A stretch of 64,000 nt of DNA from assembly GCF_000599865.1 (NCBI RefSeq), contig NZ_JHAC01000025.1, forward strand, positions 1-64,000, read 5' to 3'. A model generated the notes under the pieces. That model saw only the letters and a list, made by a program, of their open reading frames with translations. It was not told the origin of the DNA and did no database searches. Made by a program: the position numbers and the translations under genes. Position 1 is the first letter of the stretch. The number at the start of each line of letters is the position of its first letter. This document shows, in pieces, positions 1-19,451 of this stretch. The stretch comes from Deinococcus phoenicis. GTDB lineage: Bacteria > Deinococcota > Deinococci > Deinococcales > Deinococcaceae.

Positions 1-56
1 AGCGGACCAGAACCTGGCCCGCTGCGCTGTTCCCTCTGCACTTTTCAAACACGCTC

Positions 57-59
<3 letters not shown>
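1..59. repeat. end of a dispersed inverted-repeat element, truncated by window edge
   Basis: Positions 41-59, read on the minus strand, give TGA followed by GAGCGTGTTTGAAAAG. This is one base different from the left end of the element at 63031..63232. The rest of the element lies to the left of the window. The TGA next to the terminus is the stop codon of the adjacent phosphoribosyltransferase gene. Only one end is visible, so element type is inferred from the second copy. Confidence 0.55.
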
Positions 60-602
<543 letters not shown>

Positions 603-636
603 GCCGCCTACCCTACCCGAAGTTCCCCGGCGCGGG

Positions 637-1167
<531 letters not shown>

Positions 1168-1204
1168 GGGCCGAGTGTAACGCGCTGCCGCCGGGGCACG
1201 CGCC

Positions 1205-2077
1205 TCAGCCCGGCGGGCCGGCGCCGGGAGGGTCCGCGCCCGGATAGCCCACGACCTCCGCGACCCCCCGCTCTGTCAGCCGGGTGATGAAGCCCGCCTC
1301 CTCCCGGTAGGCCATACCGCTGTCCACGGCGACGCAAAGCTGGCCCGCGTAGGTGACCGGGCTGCCGGGACCGGGAAGAATTGCCGGGCCGTATCCCTGC
1401 TCGTCCAGCAGAATGGAGACGGGGGTATGGCCGTGGGCCAGCCGGTTGCCGCCGAAGGTCGTCAGCAGCTGCCGCGCCACCTGCTCGCCGCCCGGGGGGA
1501 CAAAGGCGAGGCGGTCCGCGAAGGCGTTGGCGAAGTGGCCCCAGATTTCGGGCGCGTCACTCTGGAGCAGCCGCGCCACGTGGGCATTCACGGCCTCCAC
1601 GTTGCGACCCAGGTGCAGGTACATCGAGGTATCGGCATGCAGCAGCAGCCAGCGGCCCACGCGGGCCAGGGCGGGGCGGGCGGCCAGCCAGGTCTGCTCG
1701 GCGGTATCCAGGCGGCCCGCGTCCTGGGGCTGACCGCCGTTCGACACCCAGTAGTCGCGGAAGCCGTAGCGGTCCTGTGGGTCACGGCGGGCAAACCGCA
1801 GGGCAGCCAGCAGCATCACCTCGTGGTTGCCCAGCAGCGCCGTGACCTGCCCCCCCGCCGCGCGGGCCTCCGCTTCCAGGCGGCGGATCAGGCGGACGAC
1901 GCCCGCCCCGTCCGGACCCCGGTCGAGGTAGTCGCCCAGAAACGCGAGGTGCGCCCGCCCCCCGGTCCAGGCTCCTTCCCCGTCCATCAGGCCCGCGCGC
2001 CGCAACAGCACCCGCAGCTTGGCGAGCGCCCCATGAATGTCCCCCACCACCCACAGGTCAGGGTCGGCGGAGGTCAT
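1205..2077 (-). CDS. metallophosphoesterase, serine/threonine-phosphatase type
   Basis: A 290-residue calcineurin-like phosphoesterase. The metal-binding motifs are in order: GDIHG (about residues 12-16), GDYLDRG (about 48-54) and GNHE (about 82-85), followed by later His residues including a GHTP motif near 217. This set is typical of PrpA/ApaH-like protein or dinucleotide phosphatases. The ATG overlaps the TGA of the NUDIX gene in ATGA (2074-2077), so the two are translationally coupled. Coupling to a NUDIX hydrolase and an HspR-like repressor suggests nucleotide or stress housekeeping. The natural substrate is unknown. Confidence 0.85.
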   Translation of the reverse strand: MTSADPDLWVVGDIHGALAKLRVLLRRAGLMDGEGAWTGGRAHLAFLGDYLDRGPDGAGVVRLIRRLEAEARAAGGQVTALLGNHEVMLLAALRFARRDPQDRYGFRDYWVSNGGQPQDAGRLDTAEQTWLAARPALARVGRWLLLHADTSMYLHLGRNVEAVNAHVARLLQSDAPEIWGHFANAFADRLAFVPPGGEQVARQLLTTFGGNRLAHGHTPVSILLDEQGYGPAILPGPGSPVTYAGQLCVAVDSGMAYREEAGFITRLTERGVAEVVGYPGADPPGAGPPG

Positions 2078-2540
2078 GTCCGCGCCCCGGCGTCAGCCCG
2101 CAGCGCCAGAAAGTACGCCTGCGTCCCGGCACCCACGTCCTGCGGCAAGGCGGCCAGCGGCCACCAGGCGACCTGCGCGGCGTCATCCCCGGCACTGGCT
2201 GCCCCGGCGGCCTGCCGGGTGGTGTACAGCACCGTCACCCAGGCGACCACGTTGCCGTCCGGGTAGGTGTAGCGGTGGGCCTCGCCGCTGAACACGCCCA
2301 GCAGCGTGAGTGCTCCGGCAGTCAGCGCCGTTTCCTCGCGCAGCTCGCGGCGGGCGGTGGCCTCGACCTCCTCGCCCACGTTCACGGCCCCGCCCGGAAG
2401 GTCCCACAGGCCGTCGTCACCCCGGCGCACCAGCAGAACCTCGTCCCGGTCATTCAGCACCGCCACGCCCGCGCCGACCCGCTGGCGCACCGGCCCGGCC
2501 CCCCCGCGCCGCTTGAGAACGAAGTCCCGGAGGCCCGCCG

Positions 2541-2544
<4 letters not shown>
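2074..2544 (-). CDS. NUDIX hydrolase
   Basis: A 156-residue NUDIX protein. The Nudix box is visible as [20 protein letters not shown] with the following EET (about residues 50-73), matching GX5EX7REUXEEXGU. Family members hydrolyse nucleoside diphosphates linked to other groups; deinococci have unusually many. Its ATG overlaps the TGA of the hspR-like gene (ATGA, 2541-2544) and its own stop overlaps the phosphoesterase start, so three genes form a tight overlapping operon. Regulation would follow the inverted repeat at 3259..3285. Substrate cannot be assigned. Confidence 0.9.
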
Positions 2545-3257
<713 letters not shown>

Positions 3258-3258
3258 A

Positions 3259-3285
3259 CCTTGCTTGAGTATACGTGAAGCAAGG
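3259..3285. promoter_or_regulatory. perfect 8-bp inverted repeat at the hspR-like gene start, probable autoregulatory operator
   Basis: CCTTGCTT (3259-3266) and AAGCAAGG (3278-3285) are perfect inverted arms around 11 nt. The palindrome ends one base before the ATG of the hspR-like gene. The known HAIR operator of HspR is CTTGAGT-N7-ACTCAAG; here the minus strand carries ACTCAAG and the plus strand CTTGAGT inside the same segment, so the site is HAIR-related. Autorepression is an inference from position. Confidence 0.6.
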
Positions 3286-3450
3286 TTTTTGAACGTGGGG
3301 AAAGGTGAAAAGAGGGACGTAGTCCGCCGGAGGTGGTGCGCGGCAAAAAGGGCGGGGCGTCCAGTCGCTGGGGACGTGGGCCGCTGGAAAAGACGGTTTT
3401 TGCCTGCCGCCGGCGTACCGCGCACGGCCTCCCCCCGCTATCATCCGCCC

Positions 3451-4833
<1,383 letters not shown>

Positions 4834-4921
4834 GGGAAGGGGGAAGCAGTGCGCGGTACGGGGTGCGCGGTGACAGCTTTTCCCGCGTCCCGCGTCCCAC
4901 GCACCACATACCGGAGCACCC

Positions 4922-5494
4922 ATGCGCCTAGGCTTTCTCGCCTCCCACGGCGGCAGCGCGGCGCGCTTTCTGACGAAAGCCTGCCAGGACGGACGGCTGA
5001 ATGCCCTGCCGGTGGCCCTCGCCAGCAACAACAGCGGCAGCCCCGCGCTGGCCTGGGCGCGGGAGGCCGGGCTGAAGGCCGCGCATCTCAGCGGCGCAAA
5101 ACATCCGGACCCGGCCGCGCTGGACGCCGCCATCCTGGCCTTTTTGCAGGAAGCGGGCGTGGATACGCTGGTCCTCAGCGGGTACATGAAGGCGCTGGGG
5201 CCGCGCGTGCTTTCGGCCTACGAGGGGCGGCTGGTGAACATCCACCCCAGCCTGCTGCCCCGGCACGGCGGGCGCGGCATGTACGGCGACCGCGTGCATG
5301 AGGCGGTGCTGGCCTCGGGCGACACCGAATCGGGGGCGAGCGTCCACCTCGTGACCGCCGGCATCGACGAGGGGCCGGTGCTGGCGCAGGTGCGGGTGCC
5401 GGTGCGGCCCGGCGACACGCTGGCAAGCCTCAAGGCGCGGGTGCAGGCCACCGAGGGGGAATTGCTGCTGCGCGCCCTGCGGAGCCTGGTTTGA
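4922..5494 (+). CDS. purN: phosphoribosylglycinamide formyltransferase
   Basis: A 190-residue GAR transformylase, the third step of purine synthesis, which uses 10-formyl-THF to formylate GAR. The N-terminus [15 protein letters not shown] aligns with the GAR phosphate loop (usually SGxGSN). The active-site region shows [22 protein letters not shown] with the catalytic Asn-His pair, and [20 protein letters not shown] follows. Start ATG 4922 has a GGAG just upstream. The stop overlaps the next gene's TTG start (TTGA). purD lies at 55430..56683, so the pathway is dispersed in this genome. Confidence 0.93.
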   Translation: MRLGFLASHGGSAARFLTKACQDGRLNALPVALASNNSGSPALAWAREAGLKAAHLSGAKHPDPAALDAAILAFLQEAGVDTLVLSGYMKALGPRVLSAYEGRLVNIHPSLLPRHGGRGMYGDRVHEAVLASGDTESGASVHLVTAGIDEGPVLAQVRVPVRPGDTLASLKARVQATEGELLLRALRSLV

Positions 5495-6054
5495 AACGCA
5501 AGGTCTTCGACCTGCGCTCCTGGCCGCGTGTGGCCCGGCAGACCCAAACGGTGACACAGGTGCCGGGGTACGTGATCGTGGACTTTACGGCCCACGAGGT
5601 CACGCGTCCGCTGGACGTGCGTACCCCGGCGGGACCGGAGCTGGTCCGCATCCTGGACAGCGGCTACCGTTGGGTGCGTGCCCATCCTGCCGGAGGGGGT
5701 GCGGGCATCCCCGGCAGTTCGGTGACCGTCCAACTTGGCGCGGCCGGGCAGCCGGTGCAGTTCTACGTGGACCTGCACGGCGGCGAGGGCCTGCATATCA
5801 GCGGCCTGCCCTGGCACGACGACCTCTATCTCGACGTGATCGGCCACCCGGACCCTTCCCACCCCTGGCAGGTGATCGCAACACAGATCATCGACGGAGA
5901 GGAACTGGCCGGGGCGGTGGAGGCGGGCCTGGTGTCGCCTGAGCAGGCGAGACAGACCTGGACGCACGCGCGGCAGATAGAAGCGCAGCTCCGGGCGGGA
6001 ACCTACGCGCCTCTGCACGTGCTGCGGGCGTATCTGGAGGACCCTTACACCTGA
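5491..6054 (+). CDS. DUF402 family protein
   Basis: A 187-residue protein of the DUF402 family. Characterised relatives include nucleoside tri-/diphosphatases and an RNA-binding nuclease. The segment [12 protein letters not shown], followed by an acidic IDGEEL about 18 residues on, matches the conserved family core. Start is the uncommon TTG at 5491, overlapping the purN stop as TTGA, so it is coupled to purN. A second TTGA-coupled pair occurs at 16410. No signal peptide. Molecular function here is unassigned. Confidence 0.75.
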   Translation: MKRKVFDLRSWPRVARQTQTVTQVPGYVIVDFTAHEVTRPLDVRTPAGPELVRILDSGYRWVRAHPAGGGAGIPGSSVTVQLGAAGQPVQFYVDLHGGEGLHISGLPWHDDLYLDVIGHPDPSHPWQVIATQIIDGEELAGAVEAGLVSPEQARQTWTHARQIEAQLRAGTYAPLHVLRAYLEDPYT

Positions 6055-6103
6055 CTCCCCCGTGCCCGTTTGATTTTCCCCATCCCTTCCGCTAATCTGC
6101 CTA

Positions 6104-6198
<95 letters not shown>

Positions 6199-6207
6199 GC
6201 AACAGTC

Positions 6208-6255
6208 GAAGCGCGGGCCGCCCTGTTCAGGATGGCCCGCGCTTCCTGATTTCGT
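6208..6255 (+). terminator. intrinsic terminator after tRNA-Ser
   Basis: A perfect 12-bp stem: GAAGCGCGGGCC (6208-6219) with GGCCCGCGCTTC (6234-6245), loop 14 nt, followed by a T-rich stretch (CTGATTTCGTTT). Confidence 0.8.
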
Positions 6256-6269
6256 TTCCTGAGGCGGTG

Positions 6270-6385
6270 CCCAGAAAGGTCTGACAATCTTTCTGGGCCG
6301 AATGGAGTGAGTAACCGCGATGCAGGCGGCGCGAAGTGGAGTTGCCGCCCAGGACACGCGGCAACGTAATGGAGCGCCGCCCTAG
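6270..6385. repeat. dispersed short repeat, type B (partial copy)
   Basis: About 115 bp sharing the blocks CAGAAAGGT, GGCGGCGCG-AAGTGGAG, ACGCGGCAACG and GGAGCGCCGCCCTAG with 46994..47123. The left terminus CTAGGGCGG of the complete copy is missing, so this copy is truncated or rearranged. It contains an AGAAAGGT...TTTCTGG hairpin. It abuts the next element, sharing the CTAG at 6382-6385. No coding potential. Confidence 0.6.
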
Positions 6386-6523
6386 AGCATTTGACAGAAT
6401 TACGGCCCCCGGGGAACGGCGCCCCAGGTGCCTCCATTCTGCCCAATGCTCTTCCTGAATTCGCTCGCTCCGCTCGGCCAACGAACGCGGAACACCACCG
6501 CATTCTTATGGCAAATGCTCTAG
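6382..6523. repeat. 142-bp MITE-like element with 12-bp perfect terminal inverted repeats
   Basis: CTAGAGCATTTG (6382-6393) and CAAATGCTCTAG (6512-6523) are perfect inverted repeats. If the outer TA dinucleotides are the target duplication, the element termini are GAGCATTTG, which resembles the IS427 group of the IS5 family (recalled, not searched). No ORF inside. The right TA lies in the stop codon of the MFS gene. A related copy is at 37436..37664. Confidence 0.65.
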
Positions 6524-7704
6524 GCCGGGGCCGTCCGCCCTGCCCGCCAGGCGCTGACCAGCGGCAGCAGCGCGAGGCCAGCGCAGGCGTAGGCCAGCAG
6601 CGGAAACCCCGCCCGCGCAAGGACCAGCCCACCGATCAGTGTCCCCGCGCCCGCCGCGACGTAGCCCAGGCCATCGGTCACCCCCTGGGCGGCAGGGTAA
6701 CGGGAGAGCGCCTTGCTCCCGGTCACGAAGGCGAGGTTCCACCCCAGGCCCAGCAGGAACATGCTGGCCCCCAGCCAGGCAGACCCGGGCAGCGGCGCGG
6801 TGAGGGCGGCGGCGGCCAGCAGCAAGGCTCCCCCCACGTATCCCACCCGCAGGCCCAGACGGTCGATCAGGGGGCCGGTCAGCCAGCCGAAGCCGAACAT
6901 GCCCGCGATGTGCCCCGAAATGAGGGCGGCGACGCTGCCGTGGTCCATCCCCAGGTGGTGCGCCCGCAGCGGCGTGAGGCTCATCAGGGTGACCATCAGG
7001 CCCTGGGCGGTGGCGAGGGCCAGGGCGGTGGAGCGCACGCCGGGCACCGCGAACGCCTCCCGCACCGTGAGCCGCGCCCCGGTTCTCGCCTGGGCGGGTG
7101 GGGCCGCCGGCGTCCACAGCAGCATCAGCAGCGCCGCGAGGCCCAGCAGACCTCCGCCGACCAGCCACCCGGCGACCTCGGCGGAGGTGCCCAGGCGGGT
7201 GCCCAGCCCTTCCACGGCGCCCGAGAACCCCGTCATCAGGAACGATCCCAGGACGCTCATCAGCATCAGCAGGCCCAGGGCCGTGCCGCGCCTCTGCTCG
7301 GGCACACTCTCGGCCGCGGCGTAGCGGGCCTGCTGGTAGCCCCCCTGTGCACCGCCCATCATGGCCGCCCCGAGCAGAAAGAGGGGCGTGATCCCGGCCC
7401 GTGCCCCCAGGAAGCCCACCCCAGCCCCGCAAGCCCCCAGCGTGAAGGCCAGGCCCAGGCCCAACCGGCGGCCCGAGCGCAGCATCAGCGCCCCGAACAG
7501 GCCCGCCGAGAGGGCCGCCGACGTGCTGATCAGGGTGCTGGGCAGCCCCGACAGGCTCTCCCGGCCCAGACTACTCATGATCAGGCTGGCGAGGACGGTG
7601 CTGACGGTGGTCGCGCCGGTGGCGAGGGCCTGGGCGGCGTAAAGAGGCGCAATCCGCCCCAGCGGCAGGACGGGGGCGGCGGTCGGCCGGGTCTCGGCGC
7701 TCAC
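6520..7704 (-). CDS. MFS transporter
   Basis: A 394-residue polytopic membrane protein with the length and hydrophobic pattern of a 12-helix major facilitator. Cytoplasmic-loop signatures are present: [10 protein letters not shown] after helix 2 and the related segment [11 protein letters not shown] in the second half. Start is GTG at 7704. It lies 13 bp downstream of the small mutase subunit gene, so it may be read from the same operator-controlled promoter. The stop TAG (6520-6522) is part of the terminal CTAG of the repeat at 6382..6523. Substrate unknown; a link to methylmalonyl-CoA metabolism would be speculative. Confidence 0.85.
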   Translation of the reverse strand: MSAETRPTAAPVLPLGRIAPLYAAQALATGATTVSTVLASLIMSSLGRESLSGLPSTLISTSAALSAGLFGALMLRSGRRLGLGLAFTLGACGAGVGFLGARAGITPLFLLGAAMMGGAQGGYQQARYAAAESVPEQRRGTALGLLMLMSVLGSFLMTGFSGAVEGLGTRLGTSAEVAGWLVGGGLLGLAALLMLLWTPAAPPAQARTGARLTVREAFAVPGVRSTALALATAQGLMVTLMSLTPLRAHHLGMDHGSVAALISGHIAGMFGFGWLTGPLIDRLGLRVGYVGGALLLAAAALTAPLPGSAWLGASMFLLGLGWNLAFVTGSKALSRYPAAQGVTDGLGYVAAGAGTLIGGLVLARAGFPLLAYACAGLALLPLVSAWRAGRTAPA

Positions 7705-7717
7705 GGAGAGGGGAAGC

Positions 7718-8137
<420 letters not shown>

Positions 8138-8150
8138 GTCTGTGTTCCTC

Positions 8151-8175
8151 CTAACGCTCGTTTGGGAGCATTGTA
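8151..8175 (-). promoter_or_regulatory. promoter -10 and 14-bp palindromic operator of the small mutase subunit
   Basis: On the minus strand, TACAAT (8175-8170) is a good -10 box. After 5 nt comes CAAACGAGCGTTAG (8164-8151), which fits CNAACGNNCGTTNG. The palindrome would cover the transcription start and lies before the AGGAGG site. The same motif in the same place precedes the large subunit (33233-33246). I recall CNAACGNNCGTTNG as the site of the TetR-family PaaR of Thermus thermophilus. Confidence 0.75.
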
Positions 8176-8238
8176 CGGGTTGCGGGGTGCCGAAGGCAGA
8201 AAGCAGCCGGCAACCGGCTTCTGGCCTTCCGCCCTCGG

Positions 8239-9681
<1,443 letters not shown>

Positions 9682-9751
9682 GGGGGACAGGATACGAGGT
9701 GCGGACCGCAGGTGCGGCAGCCTCCGCGACCGGGGCCTGGTACCTTCGGGT

Positions 9752-10225
9752 ATGCGACGCCACACGCGGCCTGCCCTGTTCCTGATTGCGCCCCTGCTCG
9801 CCGCCTGCGGGTCCTCTCTGCTGGAACAGCCGAATATTGATCTGAGCGGCAGCTACGTGGGCCGCATCGTCGGGCAGGATGGCCGCAGCGCCCTGATCGA
9901 CGTGGCCGTGCAGGAAAAGGACCTGCGCGTGAGCGCCGCCATGACGAGCCGCGAAACGGGCCAGAGCTTCACGCTGGTGGGCACCCGCAGCGTGTACAAA
10001 GCCAGCCCCGTCACGGTGAACACGCTGGCCGAGCTGGGCAGTGGCAGCGCCTGCCCCGGCGGCTTCACCGAGCGTTATCAGGTCCAGGCCGTCTTCGAGC
10101 GCGCGGGCCGCAACGGGGCCGTGGGGGCGCGGGGGTACGTGGCCTACCAGACCTGCGACGCCACGACCGGCGGGTACAGCCCCAGCGCCCTGAACAGCGG
10201 CACCCTGGAACTCACCCACCGCTAA
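9752..10225 (+). CDS. putative lipoprotein
   Basis: A 157-residue exported protein with an N-terminal signal ending in a lipobox LLAAC (Cys about residue 18), so it is predicted to be lipid-anchored. The mature part looks beta-rich (LSGSYVGRIVGQDGRSALIDVAV) with two further Cys. It resembles the 21902..22378 lipoprotein in plan (signal, GTY/GSYxG, then beta strands). ATG 9752 has TACCTT at 9741-9746, 5 nt upstream. Divergent from gltX. No function recognised. Confidence 0.7.
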   Translation: MRRHTRPALFLIAPLLAACGSSLLEQPNIDLSGSYVGRIVGQDGRSALIDVAVQEKDLRVSAAMTSRETGQSFTLVGTRSVYKASPVTVNTLAELGSGSACPGGFTERYQVQAVFERAGRNGAVGARGYVAYQTCDATTGGYSPSALNSGTLELTHR

Positions 10226-10306
10226 GACGGATTCTGCTGGGTTCCCGGCCACCCCGCGGACCCCGCCGCTTTTCCGTCGCCTCCGGAGCTGCCTCAGCCG
10301 CCTGTC

Positions 10307-11968
<1,662 letters not shown>

Positions 11969-11990
11969 GGGCGATGTCTAAAAGTCAAAA

Positions 11991-12049
11991 GGTCTAACTG
12001 TCTAAGAAGGAACCGGCTCGCAGCCGTTAGACAGTCAGACGGTTAGACC
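11991..12049. repeat. small inverted repeat between mutS and mutL
   Basis: GGTCTAACTGTCTAA (11991-12005) faces TTAGACAGT (12027-12035) and GGTTAGACC (12041-12049), giving overlapping GTCTAA/TTAGAC arms. It starts one base after the mutS stop codon. No run of T follows on the minus strand, so it is not a typical terminator. Could be a processing or pausing hairpin. Confidence 0.5.
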
Positions 12050-12050
12050 T

Positions 12051-14573
<2,523 letters not shown>

Positions 14574-14582
14574 GGGCGGAGG

Positions 14583-14613
<31 letters not shown>

Positions 14614-14636
14614 CGGGGTTGCAATTGGGAAGGGAG

Positions 14637-14677
14637 ACACAAGGGAAAACCGCCCCGCGCGGAAAGGCACGGGGCGG
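14637..14677 (-). terminator. intrinsic terminator of the 14691..15467 gene
   Basis: On the minus strand CCGCCCCG (14677-14670) pairs with CGGGGCGG (14657-14650), followed by TTTTCCCTT. It lies 13 bp after the stop codon of the lipoprotein gene. Confidence 0.75.
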
Positions 14678-14690
14678 AGGCGGGAGGGGG

Positions 14691-15467
14691 TCAGCGGAAG
14701 AAGGGGATATTGAAGGTCTTCAGGCTCTGGAGGCCGAGGGGCTGGGCGATGCCCGGGGACATGAAGACCCAGTTGTCCGTGGGGAAGCTGCCGCTACGCA
14801 GGGTGATCGTGCCCTGGCTCCGGGTCCCATCAGCCTCGATCTTCAGGGCAGTGGTGAACTTGTTCCAACCTTTCTGAAGCGTCAGATTCACGTCGTTGGT
14901 GGTGGTGGCCGTACCCTCTTTGAGACTCACGATGCAGGTCCGAACACCCTTGATCTTCACGTCCCGGTCCACATACATCAGACCACCACTCACCTGATCA
15001 ATGACCACCTTGTCGCCAGTCATGACCGTGGAGCCAGCGACCAGGGCCAGTAAACCGTCCTTACTCGCGTCCTTTGCGTCCACACTCAGGAAAAGCCCTG
15101 TGCCCTGCGCCTGCCTGTCGCTGATCTCGATCGTGCCCTGGCAGTGCGCACCCGACCCCGCGACATCCTCGCCGTCTACTGGGCCAAGCTGGTTATTTGC
15201 CGGGCGGGGTAAGCTCAGGTTGAACTTGCCGTCGGCGGCCAGGGTGGTCCTGGCCAGTTCCGTCAGGTCACGCCCGTCTTGCGTGGGAATGCTGGCTACG
15301 ACCGACCCGACCCCGCCTTTCCAGGGTGTTGTGGTGAGGATGCCAGACGAGTCATAGGTTCCCTCGACGACGGTCCCGGAGAGGCCGTAGCCGGGCACCT
15401 TGTCAGTGTTGCAGGACGCGAGCAGCAGGGCGGAGCCGGCCAGCAGCAGAAGTCTGAAGTTCTTCAT
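14691..15467 (-). CDS. putative lipoprotein, unknown function
   Basis: A 258-residue exported protein. The signal MKNFRLLLLAGSALLLASC ends in lipobox LASC (Cys about 19). The mature part has repeated beta-strand-like segments and four further Cys-containing or Thr/Ser-rich stretches, with no catalytic motif I recognise. A carboxypeptidase-regulatory-like or SpaA-like beta sandwich is possible (LSGTVVEGTYD...DGKFNLSLP is reminiscent), but this is only resemblance. Own terminator downstream; divergent from 15614..15994. Confidence 0.65.
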   Translation of the reverse strand: MKNFRLLLLAGSALLLASCNTDKVPGYGLSGTVVEGTYDSSGILTTTPWKGGVGSVVASIPTQDGRDLTELARTTLAADGKFNLSLPRPANNQLGPVDGEDVAGSGAHCQGTIEISDRQAQGTGLFLSVDAKDASKDGLLALVAGSTVMTGDKVVIDQVSGGLMYVDRDVKIKGVRTCIVSLKEGTATTTNDVNLTLQKGWNKFTTALKIEADGTRSQGTITLRSGSFPTDNWVFMSPGIAQPLGLQSLKTFNIPFFR

Positions 15468-15613
15468 CCGAGGCTCACCCTAACGGGACCAGCCAGGCCC
15501 GGCAAGCAGATATGACCAGGGCTGACGTCTTCCCTGTGCAGAACCCAGGAGGGCCAGCCCCTGCCCGGCGTTCTCCGCACGTTCTCCGCTCCCTTTCCCC
15601 GGAGGTCCCACCT

Positions 15614-15994
15614 GTGAAAAAGCTTCTCCTCCTCGCCGCGCCCCTGCTGGCCTCCGCCGCACTCGCCTGCCCCGTCAAACAGGGGTACATCGCCAATGGC
15701 CTGTTCAAGGATGCCAGTCAGACCACGCCGATCTGCGGTCCGCTCTATCTGGCCTTCAAGAACAGCCTCTCGGGGGCCAAATGGACCGAGATGTATGCCC
15801 TGGCCGCCGACCGGACCGGGCAGGGCCAGGCGGAGCGCATTCTCGCGGGCATCCAGAAAAGTGGCTACAAGAAGGTCAGGGCACAGAAGGGGCCGAGGAA
15901 CGAGACCTACCAGTTCCAGCGGGGCAGCCACTTCATCACGGCCGTGATCGGCATCTCGGGACCGACGCGGTATCTGGGGCTGGCCGGGCAGTAG
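15614..15994 (+). CDS. small secreted protein, unknown function
   Basis: A 126-residue protein with signal peptide (KKLLLLAAPLLASAALA, cleavage near residue 18). I chose the GTG at 15614 because GGAGG lies at 15601-15605, 8 nt upstream, and the frame before it has no signal. The mature part begins CPVKQGY and has a second Cys at TPICGP, so one disulfide is possible. The C-terminal segment ITAVIGISGPTRYLGLAG is hydrophobic. No family recognised. Confidence 0.6.
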   Translation: MKKLLLLAAPLLASAALACPVKQGYIANGLFKDASQTTPICGPLYLAFKNSLSGAKWTEMYALAADRTGQGQAERILAGIQKSGYKKVRAQKGPRNETYQFQRGSHFITAVIGISGPTRYLGLAGQ

Positions 15995-16065
15995 GGCCGC
16001 CGCACGCCCCTGCACCGCGTCCCACGCTCCCTTTCGCGCCCCCTTCCCTCCTTTAGCATGGCCGC

Positions 16066-16409
16066 ATGTGTCCCGAACTTTATGACCCCCGCATGGGGTA
16101 CGACCCCCGCCGCAAGCTGACCGACGGCGACGTGCAGGACCTCAAACCCGAGGGCTGGTGGGGCGACGACGGCAAGCTGTTCCGTGACTTCCACTTCGGC
16201 ACCTATCCGGCGTGCGTGGACTTCGCGGTGCGGGTGGCCGCGCTGGCCGAGGCCCAGGGCCACCATCCCGACCTGCACATCTATTTCCGGAAGGTCCGGG
16301 TCAACTACTTCACCCACGACGCGGGGGGCGTGACGCAGCGGGACCTGGAGGGCGCGCGGGCTGTGAACGCGCTGTGGGACGAGCTGGCGGGGGCCGGGGG
16401 AACGGGCGT

Positions 16410-16413
<4 letters not shown>
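16066..16413 (+). CDS. pterin-4a-carbinolamine dehydratase
   Basis: A 115-residue PCD/DCoH protein that dehydrates 4a-hydroxytetrahydropterin, recycling the cofactor of aromatic amino acid hydroxylases, or acts in molybdopterin-related roles in organisms lacking them. The core AQGHHPDLHIYFRKVRVN followed by THDAGGVTQRDLE contains the conserved HHP and Asp/His residues. ATG 16066 has TAGCAT at 16054-16059, 6 nt upstream. The stop overlaps the next gene (TTGA). The kynurenine genes nearby degrade another aromatic amino acid, but orientation differs. Confidence 0.88.
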
Positions 16414-16874
<461 letters not shown>

Positions 16875-16979
16875 GCCGCCAGAAGGGCAGGAACAAAGCT
16901 CCACGCCACCCGTTTTCACCACTCGCCCGGCTGCGCCGCCTGAACCGGCTTCCGCTTTCTGCGACTTCTGCGGCTGGCC

Positions 16980-18157
<1,178 letters not shown>

Positions 18158-18161
<4 letters not shown>

Positions 18162-18811
18162 GCCTCACCTCCCGGCAGCGTTCCGGCGGGCAGCAGCACC
18201 GCGCGCGCAGGCGCACCGTCCACGCCGGCCAGCGGCAGCGGCAAGCACACCAGGTCGTGGTCGCCATCCGGCACCCCGCTGAGGTTCAGGCCCTCCAGAA
18301 TCAGCACCCCGGCCTCCAGGCAGGCGCGGTGCGCGTCCAGGGTCTTGCTGGTCAGCGGGTCCACGCTGGGGCTGTCGGTGCCGATCAGGCGCACGCCCCG
18401 CCGCGCGGCCTCCCGCACGAACGCCGGGTCGAGCGCGGCGAAGTCCTGCGGGAACTCGGCCCAGCGCGCGGGCTGCCCGGTGTGCAGCAGCAGCCGGGGC
18501 GGGAGGACGGCAGGCAGGTCAGCGAGCGTGGCCGGGCCGACCAGCCCGCCCTCCGCCCGCACGGTCAGGACCCGGCAGCGGCCCAGGTACACGTCCAGGC
18601 CAACCTCGTCGAGCCGCGCGCCCGTGTCGGCGTAGTGCCAGGGGGCGTCCACGTGGGTGCCGGTGTGGGTGCTGGTGCAGATCTCACCCGTGTTCACGCT
18701 GTCCCCCTGCGCGATGCGCGCGCCCGCCTCCACCCGGAAGGGCGCGTCGCCCGGCCAGTTGGGGTGTCCCGGCGTGAGCTGCCGCGAGATGTCGATGATG
18801 GGGTCGGTCAT
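18158..18811 (-). CDS. kynB: kynurenine formamidase
   Basis: A 217-residue cyclase-family metal hydrolase that deformylates N-formylkynurenine. The metal motif HTGTHVDAPWHY is at about residues 49-60. N-terminal DISRQLTPGHPNWPGD is typical of bacterial KynB. ATG 18811 has TATCCT at 18823-18818, 6 nt upstream, so the two-gene operon likely starts with a leaderless message. Stop overlaps kynU. Confidence 0.93.
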
Positions 18812-18890
18812 GGGGAGAGGATATAGGGCCGCAGCCCGCGAGCCATGAAGGCGCGGGCGAAAGCCGGGGCCGGGGCCGGTTCACCGCTCC

Positions 18891-19373
18891 TCACGTCCCC
18901 GGCGTGCTGCCCGGAAACACCGCCACGCGCCCGATCATGTAGGCGCAGCCGTACAGAAACAGGGTGGCGACCGGCAGGAAGCGCAGGCCCGCGCGGTGCG
19001 GAATCATGCGGCCCTTCACCAGCACCTCGATCACGTACAGGCTCAGCAGGGCAAAGGCGGAATACATCCAGTGTTCCCAGTCGCGGCTGGGGTCGACCGG
19101 GTAGCCGTAGCGGGTCAGGCCACCGCCGACGCTGGTGGCGCTGGGCACTTTCTCGCCGCCCACCGCGAGAATCACGCCGGTCACGGCCGGGATCAACGTC
19201 AAGGCCCACACCACCCGCAGCCAGACCAGGAAGCCCAGCCGGACCCCGCCCTTCAGCGCCGGACCGAAACTCCACAGAAAGAGAATGAGCGTGCCGAGCG
19301 CGTAGGGGGTCGGGAACAGCAGCGCGAGCGCATTGTCGAACTGGTACCCGTGAATCAGCCGCAGGAACTCCAT
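18891..19373 (-). CDS. integral membrane protein, unknown function
   Basis: A 160-residue protein with about four hydrophobic helices (TPYALGTLILFLWSFG; LVWLRVVWALTLIPAVTGVI; MYSAFALLSLYVIEVLV; FLPVATLFLYGCAYMIG). No charged catalytic motif is apparent. ATG 19373 has TACGCT at 19386-19381, 7 nt upstream, so it has its own promoter. It lies downstream of nothing and upstream of kynB by 79 bp; a role in kynurenine metabolism is not indicated. Confidence 0.65.
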   Translation of the reverse strand: MEFLRLIHGYQFDNALALLFPTPYALGTLILFLWSFGPALKGGVRLGFLVWLRVVWALTLIPAVTGVILAVGGEKVPSATSVGGGLTRYGYPVDPSRDWEHWMYSAFALLSLYVIEVLVKGRMIPHRAGLRFLPVATLFLYGCAYMIGRVAVFPGSTPGT

Positions 19374-19451
19374 GGGCGTCAGCGTAACGCGGGCGGGGCC
19401 TGGGGGGTGCCGCCGTGGGGCCGCGCGGTTCCTGCGGTTACCGTGTAGGGC

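Noticed and set aside
3258..3425. N-terminal extension of the hspR-like gene
   Set aside because: It would place the palindrome inside the coding region and adds no domain; ATG 3257 starts right at the first MerR unit.
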